Part shown: piece by piece, positions 1 to 8,511 of the stretch
Position numbering within the stretch: the first letter of the stretch is position 1
How the letters are laid out: every line of letters starts with the position of its first letter
Assembly (NCBI RefSeq): GCF_018448785.1
Contig: NZ_JAHCLU010000001.1
Coordinates: 1-64,000, forward strand
DNA from: Halomonas jincaotanensis
Lineage (GTDB): Bacteria; Pseudomonadota; Gammaproteobacteria; Pseudomonadales; Halomonadaceae
DNA length: 64,000 bases
Reading direction: 5' to 3'
Position numbers and translations under genes: made by a program
Notes under the pieces: generated by a model
Database searches by the model: none
What the model saw: the letters and a program-made list of their open reading frames with translations, nothing else
Told to the model about the DNA's origin: nothing

Positions 1-1
1 T

Positions 2-77
<76 letters not shown>

Positions 78-117
78 TCCCGCTTGCTTTATAGCCATCA
101 TCGAGCGCGCTGTGTGC

Positions 118-138
118 CGCCGGGCTTCACGCCCGGCG
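118..138. terminator. Hairpin between tRNA-Asn and prc, probable terminator
   Basis: A perfect 8-bp GC-rich stem (CGCCGGGC / GCCCGGCG) with a 5-base loop lies between the tRNA and the 3' end of the leftward prc gene. The rightward flank TTGGTGTTTACC is only moderately T-rich. It could end tRNA-Asn transcription, prc transcription or both. Structure is seen directly; function is inferred. Confidence 0.5.
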
Positions 139-166
139 TTGGTGTTTACCGATCAGGCGAGGGCCT

Positions 167-2236
167 TTATTGCCGACCTGCCAGACGGTAACTGCCGTCT
201 AGCTGAGTGAAGTCGAGCAGGATATGAGCGGCCTCGAGCACTTGTACCTCTTCGACGGGCTCTTCGCGCTCATCAGGGTCTACTTCATCCTCGTCGCGTG
301 CGTCGATCCATTCATCGAGTGTGTCAAGACCCAAGGCAATACGGCGCTCGTTCTCGAGGGCAAGCTGTTCGGCTTCCTGATCTTTTAGCTCCTGCTGGCG
401 CATTTCGCGGTTCAGGCTGACGCTGGTGTGTTGCTCGCGCATGCGACGCACCAAGGCGGCCTGATCTTCCAGATAGCGGAAGTTGGGTAGCTCCTCAGCA
501 CGCCGTTGATGGCGCGTTTCGAGGGTGCTCAGGTACTGGTTCGGGTCGCCATAAGTACGGTACTGCACCGGCCTGACGGTGTCCCATTCGAGGGCGTTGT
601 CGAGGCTGCTCTCGCCGATCTGCTCCGGGTCCAGAAGGCTCGGGAAGGCAATATCGGGTTCGACGCCGCGGTGTTGGGTGCTTTCACCGGAAATCCGGTA
701 AAACTTGGCTCGGGTCAGCTTGATCTCGCCATGGCTGAGGTCATTGAGCGTCTGTACCGTTCCCTTGCCGAAGGTCGAGGTACCCAGTACCAGACCACGC
801 CCGTAATCCTGAATGGCACCGGCGAAGATTTCCGAGGCCGAGGCGGAAAGGCGATTGACCAGCACACCGAGCGGGCCGTCATAGAGGGTACCGGCCTCGG
901 TATCACCGTAGAGGCTGATTCGGCCACGGGCGTCGCGCACCTGTACGGTCGGACCGCGGTCGATGAACAGGCCGATCAGGGAGTTGGCTTCCTGCAGGGC
1001 GCCGCCGCCGTTGTTTCTCAAGTCCAGTACGATACCTTCGACGCCTTCGCGCTGGAGTCGCTCGATCTCGCGGGCCACATCGCGGGTGGTGCTGCGGTAA
1101 TCCTCTTCTCCCGCCTGCCAGGCTTCGAAATCTACATAGAAGGTCGGGATCTTGATCGCGCCGATACGGTGGACGCCATCGTCGCGTTCGATCTCGATCA
1201 CCTCGCCCTGCGCGGCCTGATCCTCGAGATCTACGGTGTCGCGAGTGATCTCGACGACCTTGGAGCGGGTCATGTCCACGGCTTGGGCAGGGACGACATC
1301 GAGACGCACCACCGAGCCCTTGGGGCCGCGGATCAGGTCAACGACATTATCGAGGCGCATGCCGACCACGTTGACCATCTCTTCTTCGTCCTCCTGGCCG
1401 ACAGCGACGATGCGGTCAGCCGGTTCGAGCACGCCGGACTGCTCGGCAGGGCCACCCGGCACCAGGCTTGAGACCTTGACGTATTCGCCGTCAGCTTGCA
1501 GCAGGGCACCGATGCCTTCCAGTGACAGACGCATCTGGATATCAAAGGATTCGCCTTGCCGGGGCGACAGATACTCACTATGAGGATCGATGCTACCGGT
1601 CACGGCGGCCATGAAGAGCCCGAAGACGTCCTCGGATTCGGTTTGCTCCAGCCGCGACAGTTGGCCTTCGTAGCGTTGACGCAGGTTCGTTTCGACCTGT
1701 TCGGTATCCTGTCCGCTGATTTCCTGGGTCAGGGCGGCGTTCATCAAGCGCTTGTTCCAGAGCTCGTCAAGCTCCGCCTCTGTCCGCGCCCAGGGGGCCT
1801 CGTCGCGCTCGAGATCAAGACGCGCGTCGGTATCGAAATCGTAATCGATGCCTCGGTCAAGCTTCGCCAGCAGCCATTCAAGGCGCGTTTCGGCGCGCTC
1901 GTGGTGCAGGGCATAGAGGTCGAAGATTCGCGCCAGTTCGCCCTCGAGGATAGCATCGTCCATGCGGGTTTCGAGGTCGCGAAAGCGCTCAACATCATCA
2001 TGCAAGAGGTAGGCGCGCTGGCCATCGAGAATGTCCAGCAGGCGCTCGAAGGCTTGACGGGACCATTCGTCATCGACCTCCACGTCGGCATAGTGGCCCT
2101 GGCGCAGGGATTCGGCCACCTCCATGGCGGCCTGACGCTGGCTGTCGGTAGGTTGCAGCTGAGCCGAGGCGGTGGTGGCGACCAGCAGCAAACCGGTCAG
2201 GGCAATCGAACGCCCCAGGGTGGCAAACAGGCTCAT
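167..2236 (-). CDS. prc: Carboxy-terminal (tail-specific) processing protease Prc
   Basis: Periplasmic S41-family serine protease that degrades or trims proteins with suitable C-terminal tails; in E. coli it matures FtsI and, with NlpI, controls peptidoglycan hydrolases. The 689 residues match the E. coli length (682). A signal peptide spans about residues 1-25 (hydrophobic LTGLLLVA then ASA cleavage). A PDZ domain (LSLEGIGALL, GPAEQSGVL, DNVVDLIRGPKGS) lies at about 235-320. The S41 core has the SASASE motif with the predicted nucleophile Ser466, Asp477 and the general-base Lys491 in FGKGTV; the 25-residue Ser-Lys spacing is that of the family. The acidic C-terminal extension is typical of Prc. 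It is divergent from apeB, with 191 bases between the two starts. Confidence 0.96.
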   Translation of the reverse strand: MSLFATLGRSIALTGLLLVATTASAQLQPTDSQRQAAMEVAESLRQGHYADVEVDDEWSRQAFERLLDILDGQRAYLLHDDVERFRDLETRMDDAILEGELARIFDLYALHHERAETRLEWLLAKLDRGIDYDFDTDARLDLERDEAPWARTEAELDELWNKRLMNAALTQEISGQDTEQVETNLRQRYEGQLSRLEQTESEDVFGLFMAAVTGSIDPHSEYLSPRQGESFDIQMRLSLEGIGALLQADGEYVKVSSLVPGGPAEQSGVLEPADRIVAVGQEDEEEMVNVVGMRLDNVVDLIRGPKGSVVRLDVVPAQAVDMTRSKVVEITRDTVDLEDQAAQGEVIEIERDDGVHRIGAIKIPTFYVDFEAWQAGEEDYRSTTRDVAREIERLQREGVEGIVLDLRNNGGGALQEANSLIGLFIDRGPTVQVRDARGRISLYGDTEAGTLYDGPLGVLVNRLSASASEIFAGAIQDYGRGLVLGTSTFGKGTVQTLNDLSHGEIKLTRAKFYRISGESTQHRGVEPDIAFPSLLDPEQIGESSLDNALEWDTVRPVQYRTYGDPNQYLSTLETRHQRRAEELPNFRYLEDQAALVRRMREQHTSVSLNREMRQQELKDQEAEQLALENERRIALGLDTLDEWIDARDEDEVDPDEREEPVEEVQVLEAAHILLDFTQLDGSYRLAGRQ

Positions 2237-2315
2237 CGATTAAGCTCTCTCGGTTTCATGTACACTTTGCCCTAGACCCGAATTAGGCCAATGAGTTGCG
2301 TGGATCAACACTTAT

Positions 2316-2331
2316 TGTACCAGCTCGTACA
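2316..2331. repeat. Short inverted repeat in the prc/apeB divergent region
   Basis: TGTAC, six bases, GTACA forms an interrupted palindrome between the two divergent starts, in a locally AT-rich segment. Another TGTACA sits at 2260-2265 near the prc start. It may be a regulator site, but no regulator can be assigned. Confidence 0.3.
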
Positions 2332-2427
2332 GTGGCGTATGACCTTGGATGAGCGGAGATAGGTAATTGCTGCATATTCCCCGGCCATGTTTCTGAACTT
2401 GTCTATGTCTCCCCGAAGAGGAAAACC

Positions 2428-3726
2428 ATGACCCAGGACGATCCGATCGGGCGCCTGCTCGATTTCCTGCGCCTTTCTCCCACCCCGTGGCACGCGACGG
2501 CCAATATGGCCGCCCGGCTCGAGGCGGCAGGCTTCCGACGCCTCGATGAGCGTGAGGCCTGGCACCTTACCCCTGGGGAGCGGGTCTACGTGACCCGCAA
2601 CGACTCATCGATCATCGCGCTGCAGCTCCCCAGTAATGCGCTCGTCGCGCTGCGCATGATTGGCGCCCATACCGATAGCCCAGGACTGCGGCTCAAGCCC
2701 AATGCTGCACAGAGCTCGGCGGGGTGGTTGCAGTTGGGCGTCGAGGTCTATGGCGGTGCACTACTGGCCCCCTGGTTCGACCGCGACCTGGGGCTTGCCG
2801 GCCGCGTGCATGTGCGGCGCGCTGACGGGAGTATCGAGGGTGTACTGCTCAATGTCGACCGGCCGGTGGCGACGATTCCCAGCCTGGCCATCCACCTGGA
2901 CCGCGAGGCCAACAGTGGCCGCGAACTTAATGCTCAGACCCAGATGGCGCCGGTTTTTCTGCAGGGCGGGGATCACCAGGACCTGGATCGCCTGCTCAAG
3001 GGTTGGCTCGCCGAACAGCATGGGCTCGAGGGCGTCGAGATTCTCGATTTCGAGCTGGGGTTCTACGACTCGCAGCCGCCGGCAAGCGTGGGAGTGGCAG
3101 GGGAGCTCATCTGCAGCGCCCGACTCGATAATCTGTTGTCCTGCTTCATGGGTCTCGAAGCCATGCTGCAAAGCGACGGCAGCCAGGGTGCGGTCCTGGT
3201 AGCCAATGACCATGAAGAAGTCGGTAGTGCCAGCGCGTGCGGCGCGCAGGGGCCTTTCCTCGCTGATGTGCTGCGTCGCGTGGTTGAACAGCTAGGTGGC
3301 GGTGACCAAGAAGCCTTCATCCGCCTGATCCAGGCGTCGCGGATGATTTCTTGCGACAACGCCCATGCGCTGCATCCCAACTTTCTCGACAAGCACGATG
3401 CGTCGCATGGCCCCGCCATCAACGGCGGCCCGGTGATCAAGATCAATGCCAACCAGCGCTATGCCACCAACAGCGCCACCGCCGCGATGTTTCGTGACCT
3501 GTGCTGCGAGGTGGACGAGCCGGCGCAGACTTTCGTGACACGCGCCGATATGGGCTGCGGCAGCACCATCGGGCCGATCACCGCGACGGAACTTGGCGTG
3601 CCGACGCTCGACGTGGGCGTGGCGCAATGGGCGATGCATTCGATCCGCGAGACGGCCGGCGCGCGCGACGTGGCCTCGCTGACCACGGTGCTGACGGCTT
3701 TCCTGAATCGCCGCGGACCGCTCTAA
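2428..3726 (+). CDS. apeB: M18 family aminopeptidase
   Basis: Cytosolic dinuclear zinc aminopeptidase of family M18 that releases N-terminal, often acidic, residues from peptides. It has 432 residues, as usual for bacterial members. Metal-site motifs are visible: AHTDSPG near residue 80, LDNLLSCF and NDHEEVGS in the middle (catalytic Glu-Glu pair), and DMGCGSTIGP near the C terminus. The ATG at 2428 follows a purine-rich GAAGAGGAAAACC, a good ribosome site. It is followed by a strong hairpin and then the oppositely oriented tRNA-Met. It appears to be a single-gene transcript. Confidence 0.95.
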   Translation: MTQDDPIGRLLDFLRLSPTPWHATANMAARLEAAGFRRLDEREAWHLTPGERVYVTRNDSSIIALQLPSNALVALRMIGAHTDSPGLRLKPNAAQSSAGWLQLGVEVYGGALLAPWFDRDLGLAGRVHVRRADGSIEGVLLNVDRPVATIPSLAIHLDREANSGRELNAQTQMAPVFLQGGDHQDLDRLLKGWLAEQHGLEGVEILDFELGFYDSQPPASVGVAGELICSARLDNLLSCFMGLEAMLQSDGSQGAVLVANDHEEVGSASACGAQGPFLADVLRRVVEQLGGGDQEAFIRLIQASRMISCDNAHALHPNFLDKHDASHGPAINGGPVIKINANQRYATNSATAAMFRDLCCEVDEPAQTFVTRADMGCGSTIGPITATELGVPTLDVGVAQWAMHSIRETAGARDVASLTTVLTAFLNRRGPL

Positions 3727-3737
3727 GCGGCAAGCAA

Positions 3738-3769
3738 AAAGCTCGCGAAAGTAGTCTTTCGCGAGCTTT
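3738..3769. terminator. Bidirectional intrinsic terminator between apeB and tRNA-Met
   Basis: A perfect 14-bp stem (AAAGCTCGCGAAAG and its complement) with a 4-base loop TAGT lies just after apeB. On the minus strand it is followed by a T-rich tail, so it can stop tRNA-Met transcription. On the plus strand the stem ends in TTT then CTTG, enough for a bidirectional terminator of two convergent units. Confidence 0.9.
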
Positions 3770-3777
3770 CTTGTATC

Positions 3778-3854
3778 TGGTGGCTACGCCCTGATTCGAA
3801 CAGGGGACCCCATCATTATGAGTGATGTGCTCTAACCAGCTGAGCTACGTAGCC
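3778..3854 (-). tRNA. tRNA-Met (elongator type, anticodon CAT)
   Basis: On the minus strand the acceptor GGCTACG pairs with CGTAGCC and is followed by A and an encoded CCA (plus-strand TGG at 3778-3780). The anticodon loop reads CTCATAA, giving anticodon CAT. The acceptor and D-arm closely resemble the E. coli elongator tRNA-Met, which also starts GGCTACGTAGCTCAG. A perfect first base pair (G-C) argues against initiator tRNA. It has its own promoter and terminator. Confidence 0.96.
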
Positions 3855-3869
3855 GTGTAACGGAGGCGC

Positions 3870-3898
3870 AGTCTACGGATGCAGGTTACCGGGGTCAA
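3870..3898 (-). promoter_or_regulatory. Sigma-70-type promoter of tRNA-Met
   Basis: On the minus strand TTGACC (3893-3898) and TAGACT (3870-3875) are separated by exactly 17 bases. The expected start of transcription is only a few bases before the mature tRNA 5' end at 3854. This is a near-consensus housekeeping promoter and lies just past the ychF stop codon, so the tRNA does not depend on readthrough from ychF. Confidence 0.8.
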
Positions 3899-3933
3899 GC
3901 CCGGCGTGGCTGGTGTAACACACTGCTGACGAC

Positions 3934-5025
3934 TTACACATTGAAGCGGAAATGAATGACGTCGCCGTCACGCACTACATAGTCCTTGCCTTCCAGGCGC
4001 CACTTGCCGGCATCCTTGGCGCCCTGTTCGCCGCCCAGGGTCACGAAGTCGTCGTAACCGACGACTTCGGCGCGGATAAAACCCTTCTGGAAGTCGGTAT
4101 GGATGGCGCCAGCTGCTTCAGGCGCGGTCGCGCCGATCCTCACGGTCCAGGCACGAACCTCCTTCACCCCGGCGGTGAAATAGGTCTGCAGGCCCAGCAG
4201 GGCGTAACCGGCACGAATGACCCGGTCGAGACCGGGCTCGGTCATGCCCATCTCGTCGAGGAACATGGCGCGTTCGTCATCGTCGAGCTCGGCGATTTCG
4301 GCTTCAATCTGGTTGCACACCGGCACCACCACGGCGTCTTCCTCGGCGGCGATTTCCCGAACCACGTCAAGGTAGGGATTGGCCTCGAAGCCGTCCTCGT
4401 TGACGTTGGCGATATACATGGTGGGCTTGAGCGTCAGGAAGCCGAAGCTCTTGAGTTGACGCTGCTCGTCGTCGTCGAGACCGACGCTTCTCAGCGGCAG
4501 GCCCTCGGCGAGATGTGGCTGGATGCGCTCGAGGATCGCCTTGGTGGCGATGGCGTCCTTGTCGCCGCCCTTGGCAACGCGAGTCAGGCGCTGAATGGCG
4601 CGCTCGACGGTGTCGAGATCGGCCAGTGCGAGCTCCATGTTGATGATCTCGATATCGGCCCGCGGGTCGATCTGGTTGGCCACGTGGATGACGTTGTCGT
4701 TGTCGAAGCAGCGCACCACATGGGCGATCGCCTGGGTCTCGCGGATATTGGCCAGGAACTGGTTGCCGAGTCCCTCTCCCTTGGAGGCCCCTGCCACCAG
4801 GCCGGCGATATCGACGAACTCCATGGTAGTGGGGATCACCTTCTGCGGCTTGACGATCTCGGCCAGGGCATCCAGGCGCGGATCCGGCATCGGCACGATG
4901 CCCACGTTGGGCTCGATGGTGCAGAAGGGGAAGTTCTCGGCGTCGATGCCGGACTTGGTCAGCGCATTGAAGAGCGTGGACTTGCCGACGTTGGGCAGGC
5001 CGACGATACCGCAGTTGAAACCCAT
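3934..5025 (-). CDS. ychF: Redox-regulated ATPase / Obg-type NTPase YchF
   Basis: Translation-associated P-loop NTPase of the Obg family that prefers ATP and binds ribosomes; in E. coli it links to oxidative-stress responses. It has 363 residues, the family length. The G1 loop GLPNVGKST is at about 8-16, switch region DIAGLV near 70, and NVNED replaces the usual NKxD guanine motif, which explains ATP preference in this family. A coiled helical insert follows, and a TGS-type C-terminal domain ends in the conserved DVIHFRFNV. It lies downstream of pth with an 83-base gap, in the usual pth-ychF order. Confidence 0.97.
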   Translation of the reverse strand: MGFNCGIVGLPNVGKSTLFNALTKSGIDAENFPFCTIEPNVGIVPMPDPRLDALAEIVKPQKVIPTTMEFVDIAGLVAGASKGEGLGNQFLANIRETQAIAHVVRCFDNDNVIHVANQIDPRADIEIINMELALADLDTVERAIQRLTRVAKGGDKDAIATKAILERIQPHLAEGLPLRSVGLDDDEQRQLKSFGFLTLKPTMYIANVNEDGFEANPYLDVVREIAAEEDAVVVPVCNQIEAEIAELDDDERAMFLDEMGMTEPGLDRVIRAGYALLGLQTYFTAGVKEVRAWTVRIGATAPEAAGAIHTDFQKGFIRAEVVGYDDFVTLGGEQGAKDAGKWRLEGKDYVVRDGDVIHFRFNV

Positions 5026-5108
5026 GGAATCTTCCTGGAAAGCGAATACGAGGATGGAGAATGGCCGGTATTCTACGGGACGCCTGCGGTATCAGCCACA
5101 GGCTGCGC

Positions 5109-5693
5109 TTACGGCTTGAAACTATGCAGCCGGTTCATGGCCTTGGCCCAGTCGCCGGCGATGGCCATTGGCAGGGTGGCAATGCACTCCTCGATGGCGG
5201 CGTCGATGGCGGTATGTTCAGCCTTGCCGGGACGTCCCAACACGTAGTTAGTGACCTGGGGAGCCTCACCGGGATGGCCGATGCCCAGGCGCAGGCGGTG
5301 GAAGCCGCGTTCGTTGCCGAGTGCGCTGATGATGTCGCGCAAGCCGTTGTGGCCGCCGTGGCCGCCTCCCTGCTTGTAACGTGCGGTGCCGGCGGGCAGG
5401 TCGAGCTCATCATGCGCGACCAGCAACTCGTCCGCCTCGATGCGAAAGAACTGACAGAGCGCGGCCACTGCGCCACCGCTGCGGTTCATGAAGGTGGTCG
5501 GTTCCAGCAGATGGATGTCGTGCCCTTCCAGGCGAACCCGAGCGTGAAGTCCGAGAAATTTCTTGTCGGGACGCAGTTCGCCACCGGCCTGGCGGGCCAC
5601 GGCCTGGACGAGCCAGGCGCCGACATTGTGCCGCGTGGCGGCGTAGTCGCTACCGGGGTTGCCCAGTCCGATGATCGCTTTAACCTGACGCAT
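5109..5693 (-). CDS. pth: Peptidyl-tRNA hydrolase
   Basis: Cleaves peptidyl-tRNA released from stalled ribosomes, recycling the tRNA. The active-site residues of the family are all visible: Asn in GLGNPG, the catalytic His in TRHNVG (about residue 20), Asn in FMNRSG and Asp in HDELDLP. The length of 194 residues is normal. The ATG at 5691-5693 is preferred because GGAGG lies eight bases upstream; an in-frame TTG at 5708 overlaps that ribosome site and is unlikely. The ribosome site sits directly after the rplY terminator, so pth is probably made from readthrough or from a promoter within that overlap. Confidence 0.96.
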   Translation of the reverse strand: MRQVKAIIGLGNPGSDYAATRHNVGAWLVQAVARQAGGELRPDKKFLGLHARVRLEGHDIHLLEPTTFMNRSGGAVAALCQFFRIEADELLVAHDELDLPAGTARYKQGGGHGGHNGLRDIISALGNERGFHRLRLGIGHPGEAPQVTNYVLGRPGKAEHTAIDAAIEECIATLPMAIAGDWAKAMNRLHSFKP

Positions 5694-5706
5694 CGTCACT
5701 GCCTCC

Positions 5707-5735
5707 AAAAAAAATCAAGCGCCTGGGCGCTTGAT
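5707..5735 (-). terminator. Intrinsic terminator of rplY
   Basis: On the minus strand a 10-bp GC-rich stem (arms 5714-5723 and 5726-5735, ATCAAGCGCC and complement) is followed at once by eight T residues. This is a textbook rho-independent terminator directly after rplY. The T-run runs into the ribosome-binding site of pth. Confidence 0.9.
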
Positions 5736-5780
5736 CAGAAAGGTAGGCGCCATACCGGGCATGGCGCCGGAACAAGACGA

Positions 5781-6452
5781 TTACTCGTCGCTGCTCTTGC
5801 CTTCAGCTGAGTCGTCGCCCTTGGCGGCATCATCGCCTTCGGCGTCTTCGTCTTCATCTTCGTCGACCCGCACCTTCGCCTTGGTGACGCTGAGCACGGC
5901 GTTGTCGTGGTCTTCGCCATGGGTCAGGTCGACCAGGGTCACGCCTGCCGGTACCTTGAGGTCGGACAGGTGTAGGGTAGTGCCCATCTCGAGTTCGGAA
6001 ATGTCGACTTCCAGGTAGTCGGGCAAATCCTTGGGTAGGCAGCTGATCTGGACATCGTTGGAGAGGATGTGCAGCTCGCCGTCGTCGTCCTTGATGGCCT
6101 TGCAGGCTTCCTCACCCACCACGTGCAGCGGCACGTTGAGGGTGATCTCGTGGGTCGCATCGACGCGCAGGAAATCGGCATGCGTTACCAGCGGCTTGTA
6201 GGGATGACGCTGAAGGTCGCGAACCACGACCTGCTGCGACTTCCCATCCAGCTGAATGGTGAGCACTGAGGAAAAGAACGACTCCTCCTCGATCGCCTTG
6301 TAGAAGCTTGTCTTCTCGACGGAGATGGGTTCTGGAGCCTGCTCGCCACCGTAGATGATGGCCGGCACTTGCTCGTTCGCACGACGCAGGCGGCGGCTCG
6401 CACCTTTCCCCAGGTCGTGGCGAACTCTGGCGTTGAGTGTAAAGTCTGACAT
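5781..6452 (-). CDS. rplY: 50S ribosomal protein L25 (general stress protein Ctc type)
   Basis: Binds 5S rRNA in the central protuberance of the large subunit. The 223 residues make this the long two-domain TL5/Ctc form, unlike the short 94-residue E. coli L25. The N-terminal L25 domain (about 1-95) contains the 5S-contact pattern [17 protein letters not shown]. The Ctc beta domain (about 100-190) includes the [10 protein letters not shown] motif. The last roughly 30 residues are a low-complexity acidic tail of Asp, Glu, Ala and Gly, as expected in a halophile-leaning proteome. It is preceded by prs and followed by its own terminator. Confidence 0.96.
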   Translation of the reverse strand: MSDFTLNARVRHDLGKGASRRLRRANEQVPAIIYGGEQAPEPISVEKTSFYKAIEEESFFSSVLTIQLDGKSQQVVVRDLQRHPYKPLVTHADFLRVDATHEITLNVPLHVVGEEACKAIKDDDGELHILSNDVQISCLPKDLPDYLEVDISELEMGTTLHLSDLKVPAGVTLVDLTHGEDHDNAVLSVTKAKVRVDEDEDEDAEGDDAAKGDDSAEGKSSDE

Positions 6453-6479
6453 GGATTGTAACCTCGTGGGTTGAGCAAG

Positions 6480-6537
6480 AAAGCGCCATCCCCGCGACCA
6501 GGCGATGACGCTTTCGTAATCCCCGGTATGACCGGGG
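6480..6537 (-). terminator. Two stem-loops between prs and rplY
   Basis: Two hairpins lie in the 117-base gap. One is a perfect 7-bp stem CCCCGGT / ACCGGGG with a 3-base loop (6521-6537). The other has 10 paired bases with one mismatch, arms 6480-6490 and 6504-6514. Neither is followed by a good T-run on the minus strand, so they may form a weak terminator of prs or a structured rplY leader rather than a classical terminator. Confidence 0.45.
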
Positions 6538-6569
6538 GCGTCGTCGGCACCTTTTTCAGTGAAGCGAAT

Positions 6570-7511
6570 TCAATGAAACATGGCGCTGACGGATTCCTCG
6601 TTGCTGACACGGCGGATCGCTTCGGCGATCAGCCCGGCCACGCTGAGCTGGCGAATCTTTCCGCTGCGACGGGCAACCTCTGACAGCGGGATGGTGTCGG
6701 TGACGACCACTTCGTCGAGTACCGAGCCGGTAATGTTGTCGACCGCCGGCCCCGAGAGGATCGGATGGGTGGCGTATGCCACCACGCGGCAGGCGCCATG
6801 GGCCTTGAGTGCCTCGCCGGCCTTGCACAGCGTACCAGCGGTATCGATCATGTCGTCCACTACGACACAGTTGCGTCCTTCGATCTCACCGATGATGTGC
6901 ATCACCTGCGCCTGGTTGGACTGTGGGCGGCGCTTGTCGATGATGGCAAGATCGGCGTTGAGCTGCTTGGCGATGGCGCGGGCCCGCACCACCCCGCCAA
7001 CATCCGGCGATACCACCACCAGATCCTCGTAATTCTGGCGTTCGATATCGTCGAGCAGAATCGGCGAGCCGTAGACGTTGTCCACCGGGACATCGAAGAA
7101 GCCCTGAATCTGGTCGGCGTGCAGGTCCATGGTCATCACACGGTCGACGCCGGCCTTGACTAACATGTCGGCGACGATCTTGGCGGAGATCGGGACCCGG
7201 GCGGAGCGTACCCGGCGATCCTGACGGGCATAACCGAAGTAAGGCACCACGGCGGTGATCCGTGTGGCCGACGCCCGGCGCAGAGCGTCGACCATCAGTA
7301 TCAGCTCCATCAGGTTGTCGTTGGTCGGTGCACAAGTGGACTGAAGAAGAAATACATCCTTGCCGCGCACGTTCTCGTTGATCTCGACCGCGACTTCTCC
7401 GTCGCTGAACTGACCTACCGTGGCGTTGCCCAGACGGCTATCCAGACTCTCAGCCACTTTCTGGGCCAGTTCGGGATTGGCGTTCCCGGCGAAAACCATC
7501 AGTTTTGACAC
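6570..7511 (-). CDS. prs: Ribose-phosphate diphosphokinase (PRPP synthetase)
   Basis: Makes 5-phosphoribosyl-1-pyrophosphate from ribose 5-phosphate and ATP for purine, pyrimidine, NAD, histidine and tryptophan synthesis. The 313 residues fit class I enzymes. Seen motifs are FSDGEV near the N terminus, the ATP-loop FGYARQDR (about 95-105), the divalent-cation site [11 protein letters not shown] (about 130) and the PRPP-binding loop [11 protein letters not shown] (about 220). It sits between ispE and rplY, the order found in many gammaproteobacteria, although no tRNA-Gln is present in the gap here. Confidence 0.98.
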   Translation of the reverse strand: MSKLMVFAGNANPELAQKVAESLDSRLGNATVGQFSDGEVAVEINENVRGKDVFLLQSTCAPTNDNLMELILMVDALRRASATRITAVVPYFGYARQDRRVRSARVPISAKIVADMLVKAGVDRVMTMDLHADQIQGFFDVPVDNVYGSPILLDDIERQNYEDLVVVSPDVGGVVRARAIAKQLNADLAIIDKRRPQSNQAQVMHIIGEIEGRNCVVVDDMIDTAGTLCKAGEALKAHGACRVVAYATHPILSGPAVDNITGSVLDEVVVTDTIPLSEVARRSGKIRQLSVAGLIAEAIRRVSNEESVSAMFH

Positions 7512-7585
7512 GTGCAGCCACCTTTGCAGTGTTGGGTCTCGGGATGGGGATCGATTGCCCCGGCCGGGACGCGATGCTTATCGAC

Positions 7586-7617
7586 CCAGCACGTCATGAA
7601 GCCAGCACGTCATGAAG
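7586..7617. repeat. 16-bp perfect tandem duplication across the ispE stop codon
   Basis: CCAGCACGTCATGAAG occurs twice back to back (7586-7601 and 7602-7617). The second copy in gene orientation carries the ispE stop. Because 16 is not a multiple of three, the duplication changes the reading frame at the C terminus and supplies a new TGA. Confidence 0.95.
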
Positions 7618-8511
7618 AGGGGAGCGGTTCAGGCCTTGTGCCTTGAACGTCAGCCAATGATGTGACGCCTCGGCCTTTAGGTGCTCGGCCTGGGCTTCAT
7701 TTTCCAGGCTTGCGACAACGCAGGCACCGGTTCCGGTGAGCCTTGCCGGTGCTCGACCCGACAGCCAGTCGAACAGGCTTGCTACCTCAGGGTAGAGGTG
7801 GCGTACCGTCGACTCACAATCATTGCGCCAACTCGTCGCTCCCCCCTTTAGTGCGCGCGCCATGGTAATCGGGGGGGTGTTGCGTGTCAATTGTGCCGCT
7901 CCGAACACCGCCGGGGTGGACACCGCGATGCCGGGGTGAATTACCACGAACCAAGGCGTGTCGAGCTCGACGGGGGTCAGGCGCTCGCCGATACCCTCGG
8001 CCCAGGCGGCATGGCCCTTCACGAATACCGGCACGTCGGCGCCCAGGGAGAGGCCCAGCGAGGCGAGTCGTTCCAGCCCGAGACCGAGTCCCCAGAGCGC
8101 ATCCAGGCCAAGCAGGGTGGTGGCGGCATCCGAGCTGCCGCCGCCCAGCCCCCCCCCCTGTGGGAGGCGTTTGTCAAGATGGATGTTGGCGCCTTGCGTG
8201 CAGCCCGTGGCCGCCTGCAGTTGCCGGGCTGCCTTCATGACCAGATTATCCACGAGAGGTATATCGTCGAGGTGCGGGGTCAGGCCGATCTCGCTGTCGC
8301 CCCGGCGCTCGAAACTCAGGCTGTCGCCGACATCGAGAAACTGGAACAGTGTCTGCAGTTCATGATAGCCATCCGGACGACGGCCAGTGATGTGCAGCAG
8401 CCGGTTCAGCTTGGCGGGGGCCGGCAGTACCAGGCGGTCGGGAAGCGTCGGGCTGGGCTTTATTGACTCGGACATGGTCGACTTCATGTTCATGATTGTT
8501 GACTTAGCCAT
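7594..8511 (-). CDS. ispE: 4-diphosphocytidyl-2-C-methyl-D-erythritol kinase
   Basis: GHMP-family kinase of the non-mevalonate isoprenoid pathway; phosphorylates the 2-hydroxyl of CDP-methylerythritol. The N-terminal PAKLNRLLHITGRRPDGYH and the ATP loop PQGGGLGGGSSDAA are visible. It has 305 residues, slightly long because the start used here (ATG 8509-8511, overlapping the lolB stop by 8 bases) adds a Met-rich leader; Met13 at 8475 is an alternative start. The last three residues and stop come from a 16-bp tandem duplication: without it the protein would end Leu-Gly-Arg instead of Leu-Ala-Ser. It forms the TPR lipoprotein-lolB-ispE transcription unit also known in Pseudomonas. Confidence 0.95.
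   Translation of the reverse strand: MAKSTIMNMKSTMSESIKPSPTLPDRLVLPAPAKLNRLLHITGRRPDGYHELQTLFQFLDVGDSLSFERRGDSEIGLTPHLDDIPLVDNLVMKAARQLQAATGCTQGANIHLDKRLPQGGGLGGGSSDAATTLLGLDALWGLGLGLERLASLGLSLGADVPVFVKGHAAWAEGIGERLTPVELDTPWFVVIHPGIAVSTPAVFGAAQLTRNTPPITMARALKGGATSWRNDCESTVRHLYPEVASLFDWLSGRAPARLTGTGACVVASLENEAQAEHLKAEASHHWLTFKAQGLNRSPLHDVLAS

Noticed and set aside
3952-5247. Long open frame (about 431 codons) opposite ychF and pth
   Set aside because: It lies wholly antisense to two well-conserved genes, has no recognisable domain and the composition expected of a mirror frame in high-GC DNA. The same applies to long antisense frames opposite yhdP (44226-45485), tldD (45482-46810) and the puuB3/puuA2 pair (27847-29229).
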